Position numbers and translations under genes: made by a program. A stretch of 64,000 bases of DNA from contig CM035316.1 in assembly GCA_000497125.2 (NCBI GenBank), forward strand, positions 1,738,001-1,802,000, written 5' to 3'. Positions 47,974 to 59,804 of this stretch are shown in pieces. The notes under the pieces were generated by a model. That model worked only from the letters and a program-made list of their open reading frames with translations. It did no database searches and was not told the DNA's origin. Source of the stretch: Spironucleus salmonicida. Its lineage: Eukaryota; Fornicata; Diplomonadida; Hexamitidae. How positions within the stretch are numbered: position 1 is the first letter of the stretch; each line of letters starts with the position of its first letter.

Positions 47974-48426
47974 TCACTCATAGTAAAAATAGTTAACCAT
48001 ACTTTTATAGGCTAGTTTATCGTTAGATCTAAATATGTTTCCTGCATCTAGATTTAGAGGAGAATCTGTATTTGGTGTATTTATTAATGCTAACAAACTA
48101 ATAGCTACAGAAAATAAGTTAAAGCTAATTTACCAGTCTTCTTTTAAAATATTAAGACAAATTTCACCTTAAATCGATATATTAGGATGAAATATTTTAT
48201 TCTTAACATGGCAATATGGTGATTATAAAGGGTAGTCTTTTGGTATATTCATTGATATTGTATATTATTAATTATAATAAAATGAATCTCTTTAATTAAA
48301 TTTTATTAACAGATTCCATGACTATAATTGACCTTCAATTTTAGGATGAAGTTAAATACCTAGCTTTAAACGCTCATGATCTTTTTTTAATGATTATTTA
48401 TATTCATTAGTTAATCTATTGATCAT
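47974..48426 (-). CDS. Ubiquitin-like conjugating enzyme E2, UBC12 (NEDD8) type
   Basis: 150 residues, ATG at 48426, ending TAT GAG TGA. It has the full UBC fold: an N-terminal helix (YKQSLKKDHERLKL), the IPKDYPLQSP turn, the HPN tripeptide at 80-82 and the catalytic Cys90 in GEICLNIL, followed by KEDW. CLNIL.EDW is the signature of NEDD8 conjugating enzymes UBE2M/UBE2F, so it probably charges NEDD8 for cullin modification. The C-terminus is slightly shorter than in other E2s. The N-terminal 26-residue extension of animal UBC12, which docks to the E1, appears absent. Confidence 0.85.
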
Positions 48427-48465
48427 TTTTAAAGTTAGTAAACATAGTAAACCAAACAATCACTT

Positions 48466-51400
48466 TCAAAGAAGTCTGCTTTTGAGTTCAGCTTATACAG
48501 CACTCGCATATTCTTATGCATATTACCTAATTTCCTATATGTCCGCCCGATATTTAGTTAATTACTATTGTTATTTATCAACTTTATGCTCTAATTAATG
48601 CACATGTTGCTCAGATCTTTCTTTAAAGTTTCGTTCTTCTCTTGCTCGTTTTCTAAAGCTCTTACGTTACTCTTCACTAGCTGCTAATTATGCTTTTAAA
48701 TCAATCATTTCTTTTTCCAGATCCATAAATTTCCTTTTAACGGATAATAAATTTTCCACTTAATTTATCAATTCAGAATCTTCATTATGTCCTCCAAAAT
48801 GACTCCTAATTAAATTTCTGAGTTCAGAAAATACCTATCGTAAATTAGCTAATTACTCATCTTGTAAATCTTTTGTTTATGATAGCCTATCATATTTATT
48901 TCTAACATTTTAAAGATCTTCAATTTCCGTTTTTTGCTCTTTAATAGTAAGATCTTAAACTTCAATATGATTTTTGAGTTCAATTATTTATCGCTTACAC
49001 ATATCATATTCTTCTAAAGTATTTTTAAGATCTAATTCATATCTTGCTACCTATCTTTATAAATACTCTTCATTTTAAATTGCAGAGTTGGCTAACTTAA
49101 ATTACTGTAATTAAGTTTCTAGAAGCTCTACTTTTACTTTAAGATGATTAATTTCATTATTATCAGACAAAGACATTTATTAGTGACTCATCTATTATGG
49201 ATAGTTATAAATATCAAATTACTATAATTTTGGAGATTTAGAATCTATTTATTATGGAGTGAAGTTTTGTTCATTTAATAATTAAAATGATACTGATTTT
49301 TTGTTTGGAGATATATGATCAGGAGATTAGTTATTTTAAGTAGACTAGAATGACTATGGAGTTAACGACCTTTAAGATTATTATTTTGATGATAATTAGT
49401 CCATATAACCTTATAAAAATACCTTTAATTCCTCTATCTTCTATCCTAATTAACTTTAAATATCAAATTTACCAAAATTATCTAAAATTAATATTATACT
49501 TTATTCTAATGACTTAAATTATGAAAGATACTCTGATTTCGGTGATAAAATTTACACTTTTTCGGTAACTATGTTTAATTTATGATGGATAGTTTTCATA
49601 TCTATTTAGGTAACAAAATCATAAATTTAATTTAGTTGACTTACTAAATTTTAACTACAGCAAAGGTGTTATTATTATTCCTAGGAACTTATGTTATTAG
49701 TATTGTTTTTGAATTTTATTACTGATTCAAAAATAGCCTGAGTTTATTATTAAATCTATTTAAAAGTTTCAGATTGATCTAAGCTAGTAAAAGCAACGAG
49801 AACTTATTATAAAAGAATCATTTGTTAATTATTATCATTTAAAGCTTATTTGAGTAATAATGTGATCTATTAGTATTATTGAATAATTATTTGATCGTTA
49901 CTAGCTTCATTTTCACATGATGAATTCACTGTAATTTCATTTAATTTATCTGATAATAGCCTATAATTGCTTAAATTACGCTATTATGATTCTTAAATAT
50001 TTATCATGATTTATAATTATTCTTAGTTTAATTTGAGTAATGATTATTATTTAATATCGTAGCAACTTAATGAATCAACTATTTCCTAAATCTTAGAGGT
50101 TAAATTTTGTGAATTATTAAACTATTATTCAAAACTTGCATCTACTTATTTAATATCTTTTCCATTTTAACATTAAATATCTTCTACTAATTATTTCAGA
50201 TTGCTTGTGATACTCAATAATTCTTCATTAGATTTAAGATTACCTTAATACTTATTTTAAGTATTGACAGTACTTATTTATTAATCTATTAATTACTGCT
50301 AAAGATTAGAATTAATTTTAGACATTTATTAAATCTATAAATTCTAAGAATTAAGCAATTCTTTTTAATTTTCAATAATATTTTCATAAGATTCTTAATT
50401 CTATCCAGATAACTTTATTAAATTATTAGAAGACTTAACTTAATTATTATTCTATTATATTAGTTATTTTTCTTACTAAAGTATACTTAAATTATCTTAG
50501 TGCTAAGGCTTTATTAGCGAATCTTACATAGTAGAACATAATGAAATTGACTTAGATCCTTATAACTACTACTTATCTTACTATTATCTCTAGTTAATTT
50601 CTGATTATAAATTTAATATCTATCGTTTTAATTCTAAAATGGCTTAGTCTTTAATAAATAATTAATCTTAATATTCAGTAGATGCATTATTTTTATTAGA
50701 GACTTGTATTTATAAATTTTGGATTTGTTTCTTAAGTTCGTTAGTATTAGCCTAATACTCTTCATAGTGTTTGCTCTCTGATTCTGTTAACTGCTATTAA
50801 TGTTCTAATTATTATTATAAATTATCTATGTCCTATTAATGTTTCTATGAGCAGACGACTTAAGTTTATTCCTAGACTTCTTGAGTTTAAAAATTTTTCA
50901 ATACTATTACTTAATTTTCTAAATTTTCTATGTTTTCTTATAATTTCTATGTTAACGAATTATTTTGATTATTTGCATAAAGTTATTCATATTTTTATGT
51001 ACATGATTTATTTTATTATTCTAATTCAGACTAGGTATTTTTCAGAGTAAGTATTTCTTAATTTAGTAGCTTAATTTTTGATAATAGCGATTAATTAAGT
51101 AATGTTTATGTAGTGATTTATGTGTTCAAATCATCAATAACTTAATTATATTATTACTTTATTCTATCTATTTATTTTTATTAATCCATAATACTAAATG
51201 TAGTCTAATTAGCATCCTTTAGTAATAATTATTATTACAGTTCCGAAACTTAGATTTAAGACTCATTAAATTTTTAACTTAATTAATTAATTTTAATTTA
51301 AGTCAAATTTTCTACTTCTTCTAGATTTTACTTATATATATTTTATTACGCAACATCTTTCTAGGGTTAATTTTTAATAACAAGATTTTATTATGTGAGT

Positions 51401-54400
51401 AAGGAATTTTATTCAAATAAATCTGATACCTGCTTATTTAAATTTTCAATACGTAATAAATATTGGGACTTAATTTCTTCAATAATATTATCATTTTACT
51501 TTAGTGCTATTATATTTTTTTGTTAATTATCTTTTATCTATTTCGCTAATTACTCTTGTGATTAAATGTAAAGTATAGATAATTTATCATAGTTATCTTA
51601 TAATGTAGAGATTTAGCACATTTATGATTAATATTAATTTGTTCCTAAATTTAAATCTTTAATTTCTATATCCTTAACCTATTTCATTAGCTTTTACTAG
51701 CAAATGTTTAATTCCGATTCTAATAATTATACCTATTATAGTTTTTCTTCCAATTTATTATTAAGTAAAGTGATAATATTTTCTTTCTCGACTTAAACAT
51801 CCTAATAACTACTGAGCATTTATTATAAGTCACAATCTGTCTCTGCATTAACACCGGCGGTAGTATCTTTATTAATAATATTTTATATATCTTTATTAAG
51901 ATTATCTAATTTCTAATTAGCTTGCCTTTATTGTACTAAAATCTGATTATAAGCATCATCATTATATTTAGTTGCAGATATATTGGATTGCTTCTCTAAT
52001 TATAAGAGAGTGATTTATAAAAGTTGTTAAAGTTAATCTTATTTACTTACAGATGATGTTAAATTATTTTAAATCTTTAAATCAAGCTCGTTAATTTTAT
52101 TACTTATTGTAATGAATTTTTACGCTGGATAAGAAAGTTTAATTTAATTTAAAACTTAACACATGTCTAACTAAGATTAACAAAATTACTAAACTTACTT
52201 TAATAAATTAGAATTGTTATAATCTAAATCAACTTTTAACTATTTTAATTCAGTCTGATCTTACAAAACTGTTGAAATTTATTATTATGCATGTTAAATT
52301 TGTGATTCATAGCCTTCTATAGCGTTTTACTTATTATCTACAACAATTTTTAACTACTTATTTTCTAAAATTAAAGCCTAATTTACTTTATTACACTCAT
52401 CAATATCATCTTATTATAAGCTATTTTATGTCATTCGTACACTGGATAGCACCCCATCCATTTACAAACATGAATCTGATAATTTTTTAATATCCTCTAA
52501 TAGCTAAGAATTTTCAGTTTATAATGATTTATTTTATAAACTAATCTTCTCTTTTTCAATAGCTAGCTACTAAATAGCAGAAATACTTGTGTGTAATTCT
52601 TATTTTAGTTTCTCATTTTCACTAGAAATATCATTCTTCTATGAACTTAGTTTCAGTGATGTTGCCAATATTTCATCATATTACTAATTATTTTAACTAT
52701 TGTTAGACTGTAATAATTACTTAAAATTAGTACTTACTACTGCAAAATCTTACAAGATCATATCCATTGATTAATCTGTAATTATTGAGACTTCAGGTAA
52801 CAATGCTTAATCAACTTATATATTCGTTTGTGTTAAAGTAAGCAGTGAATGCTTAAGATCTTAAACTTAATCCGCTAAGAACTATTTTGTAGCATTTTAA
52901 TTAATAAGTTAGTCGTTTAGTTCCTATGATAAAATTGAATTATCTATAACCAATTGATGTTATTACTAATCTATTGATTTAATTTTATTAGATAACATTT
53001 ATATTTTATCTTATAATTCTTTAATTTTAAAAATAATCTAATGACTTTACTAATTAAAATTATTACTGAAACATGAGTTTATCAACGATTCAAAATCTAA
53101 AGGAATAGTTTTTTATCCATGAACTACTAATAAATTTTACTAAGGCAATATTTATGTTTGCTGACTTTAATTTAGTGTTATCTTTTGTGTATCCATAGGA
53201 TCAGGTGTATATTCTTAACGTTTATTGTGTAATTCTTATACTTAGTACTGCAAATCTTATATTATAGCTTATTGCTCTTTTAGTTTCTCTAAGTTCTCCT
53301 ACTTAATGTTTCCTTACTATAAAATAGTAGCTAATTATTCTTTAAGATCATTAATTAATTACTATTTTGATAGATTTTGCTCTTTCAGTGTATTAATCTA
53401 ATCTATATACTTTGATTATTCATCCTTTCCAGAATTAACAGATGCATTAATAAGTGAATCTTTAATATCTTATAAGTAATTTTCATTTTACTCTCTCAAC
53501 AAAGATATTTATGTAGTACTTTAGAGTAAACTATCTTTAGTTTTTTATGAAAACTCCTCCAATTCTTTGATATGTTCTAAATTTTTATTAGTTTACACTT
53601 ACAAATATTATTGCTCTTTATCCAACTCGAAATATGCTTCTTCTAAGCAATTAAACTAATGACATTTTTTATCTAGTTGATTTTTAATTTGTTCTAATTA
53701 ACCTGTAACCTTTAATTTTTCCTAATTCACTTAATTATATTTGGCTTTTTCCAAAGTCAATTCTTTACCACACGCCTGATTACTATTAGATAATTCAATA
53801 ATTTTCTTTTATTACAAATTTTAATCTTCCATATCTTAATCCATTAACTCCAATATATTCGATAATTCAGTATTTTACTTATTTAATGAATCTATAAGTA
53901 TATTCGCCTATACTTTTTCTTAATAAATAACTTCATATTTTTACTAAAGCAATTGAAGTTCTTATTTACAATTTAATAAATCTTATTCAACCACAATTTT
54001 TTACTCTTAAAGATAACGTAATGCATCTAGATCAGCAGGCCCTGGTGTAAATTCTGTATCAGTTTTCGATTAATACATGGAAGTTTCCTCAGTTAAAGAT
54101 GGTCTAAAAGCATCAGAAATTTTAGGCCTTTCAGACTTTAAAATTTCATTTTACGTCTATAGTTTCTTAAGCTAGTTAGTTAACAATTATATTTCTTGTT
54201 AATAACTAGGAGAAGTTGACTATAATTATTACTTATCATTTTCTAATATAGTAATTCGTTTTAATAAGTCAGAGTTTCTATTTTCTTATTCTTATATTTT
54301 TATCTCCTTCTCAAATATAGTATTTTATATACTTTAATAATTGGATACTGTTGTATCTCTTTCTTCAATCGTTTTAGCCAATAAATCTTTCAAAGCCGAA

Positions 54401-54408
54401 TTTGACAT
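48466..54408 (-). CDS. Giant coiled-coil protein, 1,980 residues
   Basis: One frame of 1,981 codons from the ATG at 54408 to CTT CTT TGA at 48466, with several hundred TAA/TAG codons read as Gln. Nearly the whole length is predicted coiled coil by its heptads (LEQIKNQLDKKC, LRNLIRSHFGGHNEDSE). Breaks include a Pro/Ser segment near residue 105 (PSLTEETSMYQSKTDTEF) and another about 240 residues before the end (SLTPQSFQSTQNNQS). It is a golgin or basal-body/striated-fibre type of protein; the sequence alone does not decide. An internal ATG at 49176 in the same frame could be mistaken for a separate gene start. Small plus-strand frames inside are shadows. Confidence 0.8.
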
Positions 54409-54522
54409 TTTAGAAATTTTTATTGAAAATTCTATTATATTAATATATAATTATAAATATGAAATTTGGTAGAAATAATTAGAAATAACGTTATTATATA
54501 TAAAATAATCTCATAAATAAGA

Positions 54523-55476
54523 ATGATTGAAACATTAACGTACCTTATTGAATCGGGAAATATTTCAGCTATTAAGTCTATTATTCCTACAATAAATAAT
54601 AATGACCATAATATTATATTCGTCACAAACCCATCAATATATGCATTTATTTGTAAACATTATAATGTGATACCTCTTAAAAAGTTTCAGCCATTACTTT
54701 AGTTTATTCCTTCTTTGAAGTTTAATCTCAAGCCACTTATATAGATATAGCTTCTCAAACCTTCTTCACATATTAAAAATATACTTTCTAAATTTTTAAA
54801 GAAAGAACCTCAACCTATTGCTAACCCATATCTGTTAATTTAATAGTCTGATTTTACAAAGCCAAGAGATAACAGACTTCCACTTTTTTTAAATCCATAC
54901 TTTTACCATACTGTTGATTAGAATATTCATAGCTCTTATTTAGCATATAAAGCTTTAGATGCTGCATTAAAAGCTGGCCCAACTGGATCTATTTAAATTA
55001 ATTTGCCTTAATAATATATTTTTAAAACAAATGATACTTTGCATAGTACTATAGAATTTGCCAAATCAATTCTAACTAAAAATTAAGAATTTACTCTTAA
55101 AAATTAGCCATAACTTATATCAACTACATTTACAAGAATATTAAAGCAAGTTGCAGAATGGAGTTTTAAACACACGTCATAAGTTTACCCTGATCCACTT
55201 TAATTAGTCATTACAAGTTTATAGGGAGAGATCGTAGATAGTTCGTTTTTGGCTACTATCTCAGTTCATAAATTTTGTTGCATTACAGTAGCTGTTTTAA
55301 TTGAAATATAAGCAGAATTAAAGCTAGAAGTTTGGAGGTATTTGCTTATGATTTTAAGTTTTGATAAAGTACCTATAGAACTCTAAGGATATGTATTAAT
55401 GCTTTTCAGATTATGCTTAGGAAGCAAAGAAACTGATGGATATTTATATAGACTGGAAAAATAAATATTTGTGTGA
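54523..55476 (+). CDS. Unknown helical protein
   Basis: 317 residues, ATG at 54523, ending ATA TTT GTG TGA. It is helical with a hydrophobic C-terminal half (KFCCITVAVLIEIQAELK, YVLMLFRLCLG) but no clear membrane span or signal. The plan resembles a helical regulatory domain such as RhoGAP, but the catalytic Arg loop is not seen. Its stop lies 9 bases from that of the convergent Dus gene. Confidence 0.6.
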
Positions 55477-55485
55477 TAATTATTT

Positions 55486-56400
55486 TCACTAAAATTCTTA
55501 CGATCTTAATTTATCTAATTTTAATAAGAATAACTATAGATTAGCATAATCTTCTTTATTAGTAACTTTACTACCCAACATTTATATATGTCTAATAATT
55601 TCTGTCTTACTATCTGTTGGTCGTAAATTTTATTGTTATGCTTGTAAAAAATAATTAATATAATAATATAGTGGATTTGTCTAACTAAACCACTTTTCTA
55701 TAGTTATTAATCTAGGGTTTCTAGCTAATTCTAAACCAATCATATAACCGGCGACATTATGCATGTTACATAATTCCTCTCCGTGTTCTTTCGATTTAAT
55801 ACCACCATTAATTATTATTTTAAATGAAAAGTTTTATTACTAAATTAAAGCTACAGCACTAAAATCAGTATTCTCTCGCTAGGCCTTTTAATTGCTTAAT
55901 CTCTTTCGTCGAGCATGTATAATAACAGTATCCACTATATTATTAAATTATTCAAAAAATTAAATATCTGTTGACTAATCTTCTGGTAATCTAACTTTAA
56001 CTGAAATTTTTCCAAAATAATTTTGTTTAAGGTCTGATAAACACTATTTTATTAAATTTTTAGGGAAATATTCACCATAGCCCGCTTTTTAAGCGCATTG
56101 TGCTGGGCAAGCTAAATTTAAATTGATACCAGAAATATTTAACTAAGAAATGAAAGGGAGTGCTTTAATTAAGGATTCAATAGTTGGTGATACTACTTAC
56201 AACTATGTTGATAACTTATCTATTTCTATAAATGATGTCAATAGTTATTATTTATATAAATCATTATAATTAATTGCTTCTGTACTAAACATTTAAGTAA
56301 TAAATAAGACTCCAGGGTGATAAAATCTTAGGAGTTAACGATATGCTAACCCAGTTAAATGACACATTGGCGCATAATAAAAGAGTATATTATTACTCAT
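55486..56400 (-). CDS. tRNA-dihydrouridine synthase (Dus family)
   Basis: 304 residues, ATG at 56400, ending GAA TTT TAG TGA with TAG as Gln. The FMN-dependent enzyme reduces uridine to dihydrouridine in tRNA. Motifs: YYAPMCHLTGLAYR at the start (the AP.A.GVTD.AFR position), LNLACPAQCAQKAGYGE with the catalytic Cys98, VIIHARRK, and IINGGIKS for FMN phosphate binding. Length matches the family (about 310). The order of motifs is complete, so an active enzyme is likely. Confidence 0.88.
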
Positions 56401-56629
56401 TCTGTTATAACTTCTTTTCTAATATTTTATTATATTACCATATAAATTTAAGATAAATTCTATTTTTGTTTAAATCGATAATGACAACTCTAAACTTTCT
56501 TTAATGCATCATACCTATAATATATGTATTTTGAGAAGAGTAATGAATATAATACGTCATTAAACAGCTAATTCTGTTTTCTATAAATTTTATTCAGGCC
56601 CTCTGAACCCGTTCGAGTGAGATAAGTTG

Positions 56630-58740
56630 TCACGCGCCGTGGAACAGGCCCTGGAGCTTTTGCGCACGGTCCTTTTCCGGCGGGGAGAAGTAAGCCAGGC
56701 TGGTGCCTTCGTAGTTGGCCACGGTCTCGTTGAGTCGTGCAATTTCCTGGTCGCGGTCCTGGATGGCCAGTGACTGCTCCTGTATCGTGGTCTGCTGCTG
56801 CGTGAGAGCGCTCTGTAGGATGGTCAGCTGCATCTGAATGTTGGAAAGGGCGTCCATTGACTGGGTTCGCAATCACTCGCTCCACATCGCGAGGAGCTCC
56901 GGGCCGCTGAGGTGCATGTGCTGCACCACCGCTGAGGTGGAAACGTCATGCAGCACTGCGTACCGCACCGCGTGGTACACAAAACCCCTCTGGCACAGGA
57001 AGGCGGCCTTGAATTGTTCCATGGCGTCTGCAAACCTGGCGACCAGTAACCCCAGCACTTGCTGTACCCACTCCCTCCCCAGATGCTGCTCGAGCTGCGC
57101 ATAGGAGAGGTGGTCCAGCCCGGCCCGGTCTAGCACACCTCCTAGCTCCCTCTAGAGCACGTTGAGGTCTTGGCAGCTGGTGGTAGTGATGCAAATTGCC
57201 GAAAAGAAGAGGCCTTTGGAGAGCGCATATTCGCTCAGCTGGAGGGCAGTCCCATACCTCACCATCAACTCCACGATCTAGTGCTGAAACTTGCAGGCAT
57301 CCATGACTTCCAATGCCTGTGGCAAGTAGCGCTCCTGCACTGTTGATTCCACCTGACAAAATATAAGGAAGAAGAGTAACTGGTAGCGCGTCTGAGATAG
57401 CATATCAGAGTTTGACATTATTGTCAATAGGTCACTGAAAAATCTGCCTGGTATATTGGCACATGTTTATCCCCTACTGTACACCTCTACCCACTGTTCC
57501 GCTGTTTCTTGTTCTACTATATCGGCTATTGGTTCAAAACATGTCATCCCTTTCTAGAAAGTGATTTGGTTTGAGAAATATTGACTGGTCAATAGAGCTG
57601 CCCATGGATGTACAGGTAACTCTTGTACGTCGACACTAGAACATTGTTAGCGAATAAGTGCTAAGCATCCAACCAGAGTGTGGGTGAAGATGTTGTCGTC
57701 AGATAACAATTCATCTGTGCACATAATTAGTTCTATCTTACCAGAATTATCATCTACAACCGAAGAGATGCTGTGGTACTACTTTTCAATCTCAGAAACA
57801 CAGAGATCTGTCAGGTACCTAAGCATATCTCTCACTATCTTAGCATTCTACATGGAATCCGCATGGAATGCCTATAGCATAATATCCAAGAGCCTGCGTT
57901 GGATATCCTACAGTAATCTAACGCGATAAAATGCATCGAATGTAAAGATATCACGCACAGTACTCACCAGGATCTCAAGATCGGTTGTAGTAATATTCGC
58001 CGCGATGGACTACAAAATTACTACAATCATGCTGTACGCTGCCTAGCTCAGCTCTTGCGCTAGTTTTTTGTGCAAAATATCTAACACTTACTTGAGGGAC
58101 AGCTCAACAAGCTGGTTACTAACTGCGGAGAGCACCATGTAGTCTTTATCAATGAGTTCCCCGTTTACTAGAGCGAAACTGGATAGGATATAGTCTAGGG
58201 ATATTCCCTGCGTGACATGGGATATGATGATTTGGTTAAGGTCAAAAACCAGGCGCTCATTGCTCTCTAAGCACAGGACTCCATTGGAGCTCACGTAAAG
58301 TCCGTCGCCGCATTAGTGAATATCCTCTGGTTGTTGGATAGACTGCATGTACCGCGAGGTCTGATTTGTTAGGTGGTAGATATTTATCGTTCCACCATTT
58401 AGGTCAGCCATGAGGTTGTTCGATAAGATACAGGGGATATTCACAGAAATCTCAAAAGACGTGACTGCCGCTGTTCTCAGATCAATTGACTGTAAAAGTT
58501 ATTCCGAAGCCACCATGAGTGTGTCATTGCTTAAATAACACGATGAAGGGAGCATGCGCTTGACTCTGCAAGCCGATTGCAGGTCCACAGATATTAAGGT
58601 GATCTCCAGCTCGCACAGAAATTCAGGTCTCGCTAGTTGAAGCGCCTGGGTAACCTTGAAAATGGACTGGAACACCTAGTTCCTCGGCTTCGGCTAAAAC
58701 TGTGACAAGTTGAATCTCTTCAGTTGGTATACGTGTCCAT
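56630..58740 (-). CDS. GC-rich solenoid-like protein with a disturbed reading frame
   Basis: A long frame encodes a propeller-like N-terminal part (NLMADLNGGTINIYHL) and an alpha-helical C-terminal part, possibly a nucleoporin or coat protein, but unassigned. Two oddities are seen. First, an in-frame TGA at 56873-56875 (MWSE-stop-LRTQSM) is followed in the same frame by 80 more codons forming a coiled coil (LNETVANYEGTSLAY) up to TGA at 56630. Second, the coding frame is open upstream to about 58816 without an ATG; the nearest ATG at the right place (58740) is one base out of frame, and the first in-frame ATG is at 58555. Base composition is much GC-richer than the flanks. It could be a decaying gene, TGA readthrough, a small intron, or sequence error. 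Confidence 0.6.
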
Positions 58741-58812
58741 GTATCTCGATAAGTTATTAATATTTAAAATTTATAGTAAATCTAAAATTATAAAAATAAA
58801 ATATATATAAAA

Positions 58813-59454
58813 TCACTCATTTAAAAGCTAAACCTCAGGTAAATCTTCAGATAAGGAATCATTTAATATCCTGAAATCTTCTATTTACGTATTTTACTAC
58901 TATTCTTCAAAACCTTCAATCAATTAAGAGGATTCTTTATGTAGATTTTGCTAATTGACTATAGTTAGCTATTAAACCTGTTTTTTATAAAAAAATTATT
59001 TTATATTCCAGAGAAACTTATTTATTCTAGTTCTTCCTGTTAACTATAAAGAATTCTAGTTCCAGAATTAAAAATTTTAGAATGCTTCTATTATAATTTT
59101 ATTAGAATAATTATAATATTTATAAAATTATTACTAAGGGGTACTAGTATTATATTGCTTAACAAATTCAGTTAGTTTTATTTATAAAGAATTACAGTTA
59201 ATAAAGTTTTTAAACTATTAATTGTAAATCATCAGGATAAATAATATTAATTTTAATTCGCCATAAAATGCTACTTTTTAATATGCAGTAAAAATATTTT
59301 CAAAAAATTGAAAGAGAATTATTGATATCCAAAAATTAACAATAACAGTAAACTATTTTATGGAGGAAATTAATTCTTTAATAGTTATTTTTAAGCCTAA
59401 TATGTAAATAATTAGTGAATAAATAGGATAGAACTGACAGAAACCTTTAAACAT
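58813..59454 (-). CDS. REEP/HVA22/Yop1-family ER-shaping protein
   Basis: 213 residues, ATG at 59454, ending AAT GAG TGA. Paired hydrophobic segments near the N-terminus (YSLIIYILGLKI and VIVNFWISIILFQFFENIF) are followed by AFYGELKLILFILMI. This matches the family pattern KYW.VFA.....E......P.YYELK..F..W, and then comes a long amphipathic helix. These proteins wedge into the ER membrane and form tubules. The tail is acidic and Gln-rich. Its stop overlaps an ATG of the GC-rich gene's upstream region. Confidence 0.7.
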
Positions 59455-59804
59455 TTTTGGGAATTTAGAAATATATAATTAAATAAATATAATAATATAA
59501 TTATTAATATTTCTTGCATATCATTAAGAGTTATTTTTATTATTAAATATCATATATTTAGTCAACTGAATAAAAAAATTATATCCACAAATCTTGTTGC
59601 ATTAATTTCGTAACAATATCATAATTTATATTATATATATTAATTATAATGATATTAAATAATTGGGTAAGTAATCCTATTATTATATAGAATTAAATAA
59701 ATGAGTTATAAAATAAACCACAAATAAAATCACAATTAATATTAAATATTATCATTCGAATAATTATAATTATAAGCAAATCTAGCTTACCATTTCATCA
59801 AAAA
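59455..59804. promoter_or_regulatory. Divergent promoter region of REEP and AdhE genes
   Basis: About 350 bases, strongly AT-rich, between divergent start codons, so both promoters should lie here. The AdhE start is preceded by TTTCATCAAAAAATG; short A-runs just before the ATG are common in this window. No TATA box or other element can be claimed with confidence. Confidence 0.5.

Noticed and set aside
48466-49176. An independent 236-residue coiled-coil gene starting at the ATG at 49176.
   Set aside because: The frame upstream is open (TAA/TAG are Gln) for another 1,744 codons to 54408, so this is the end of the giant protein.
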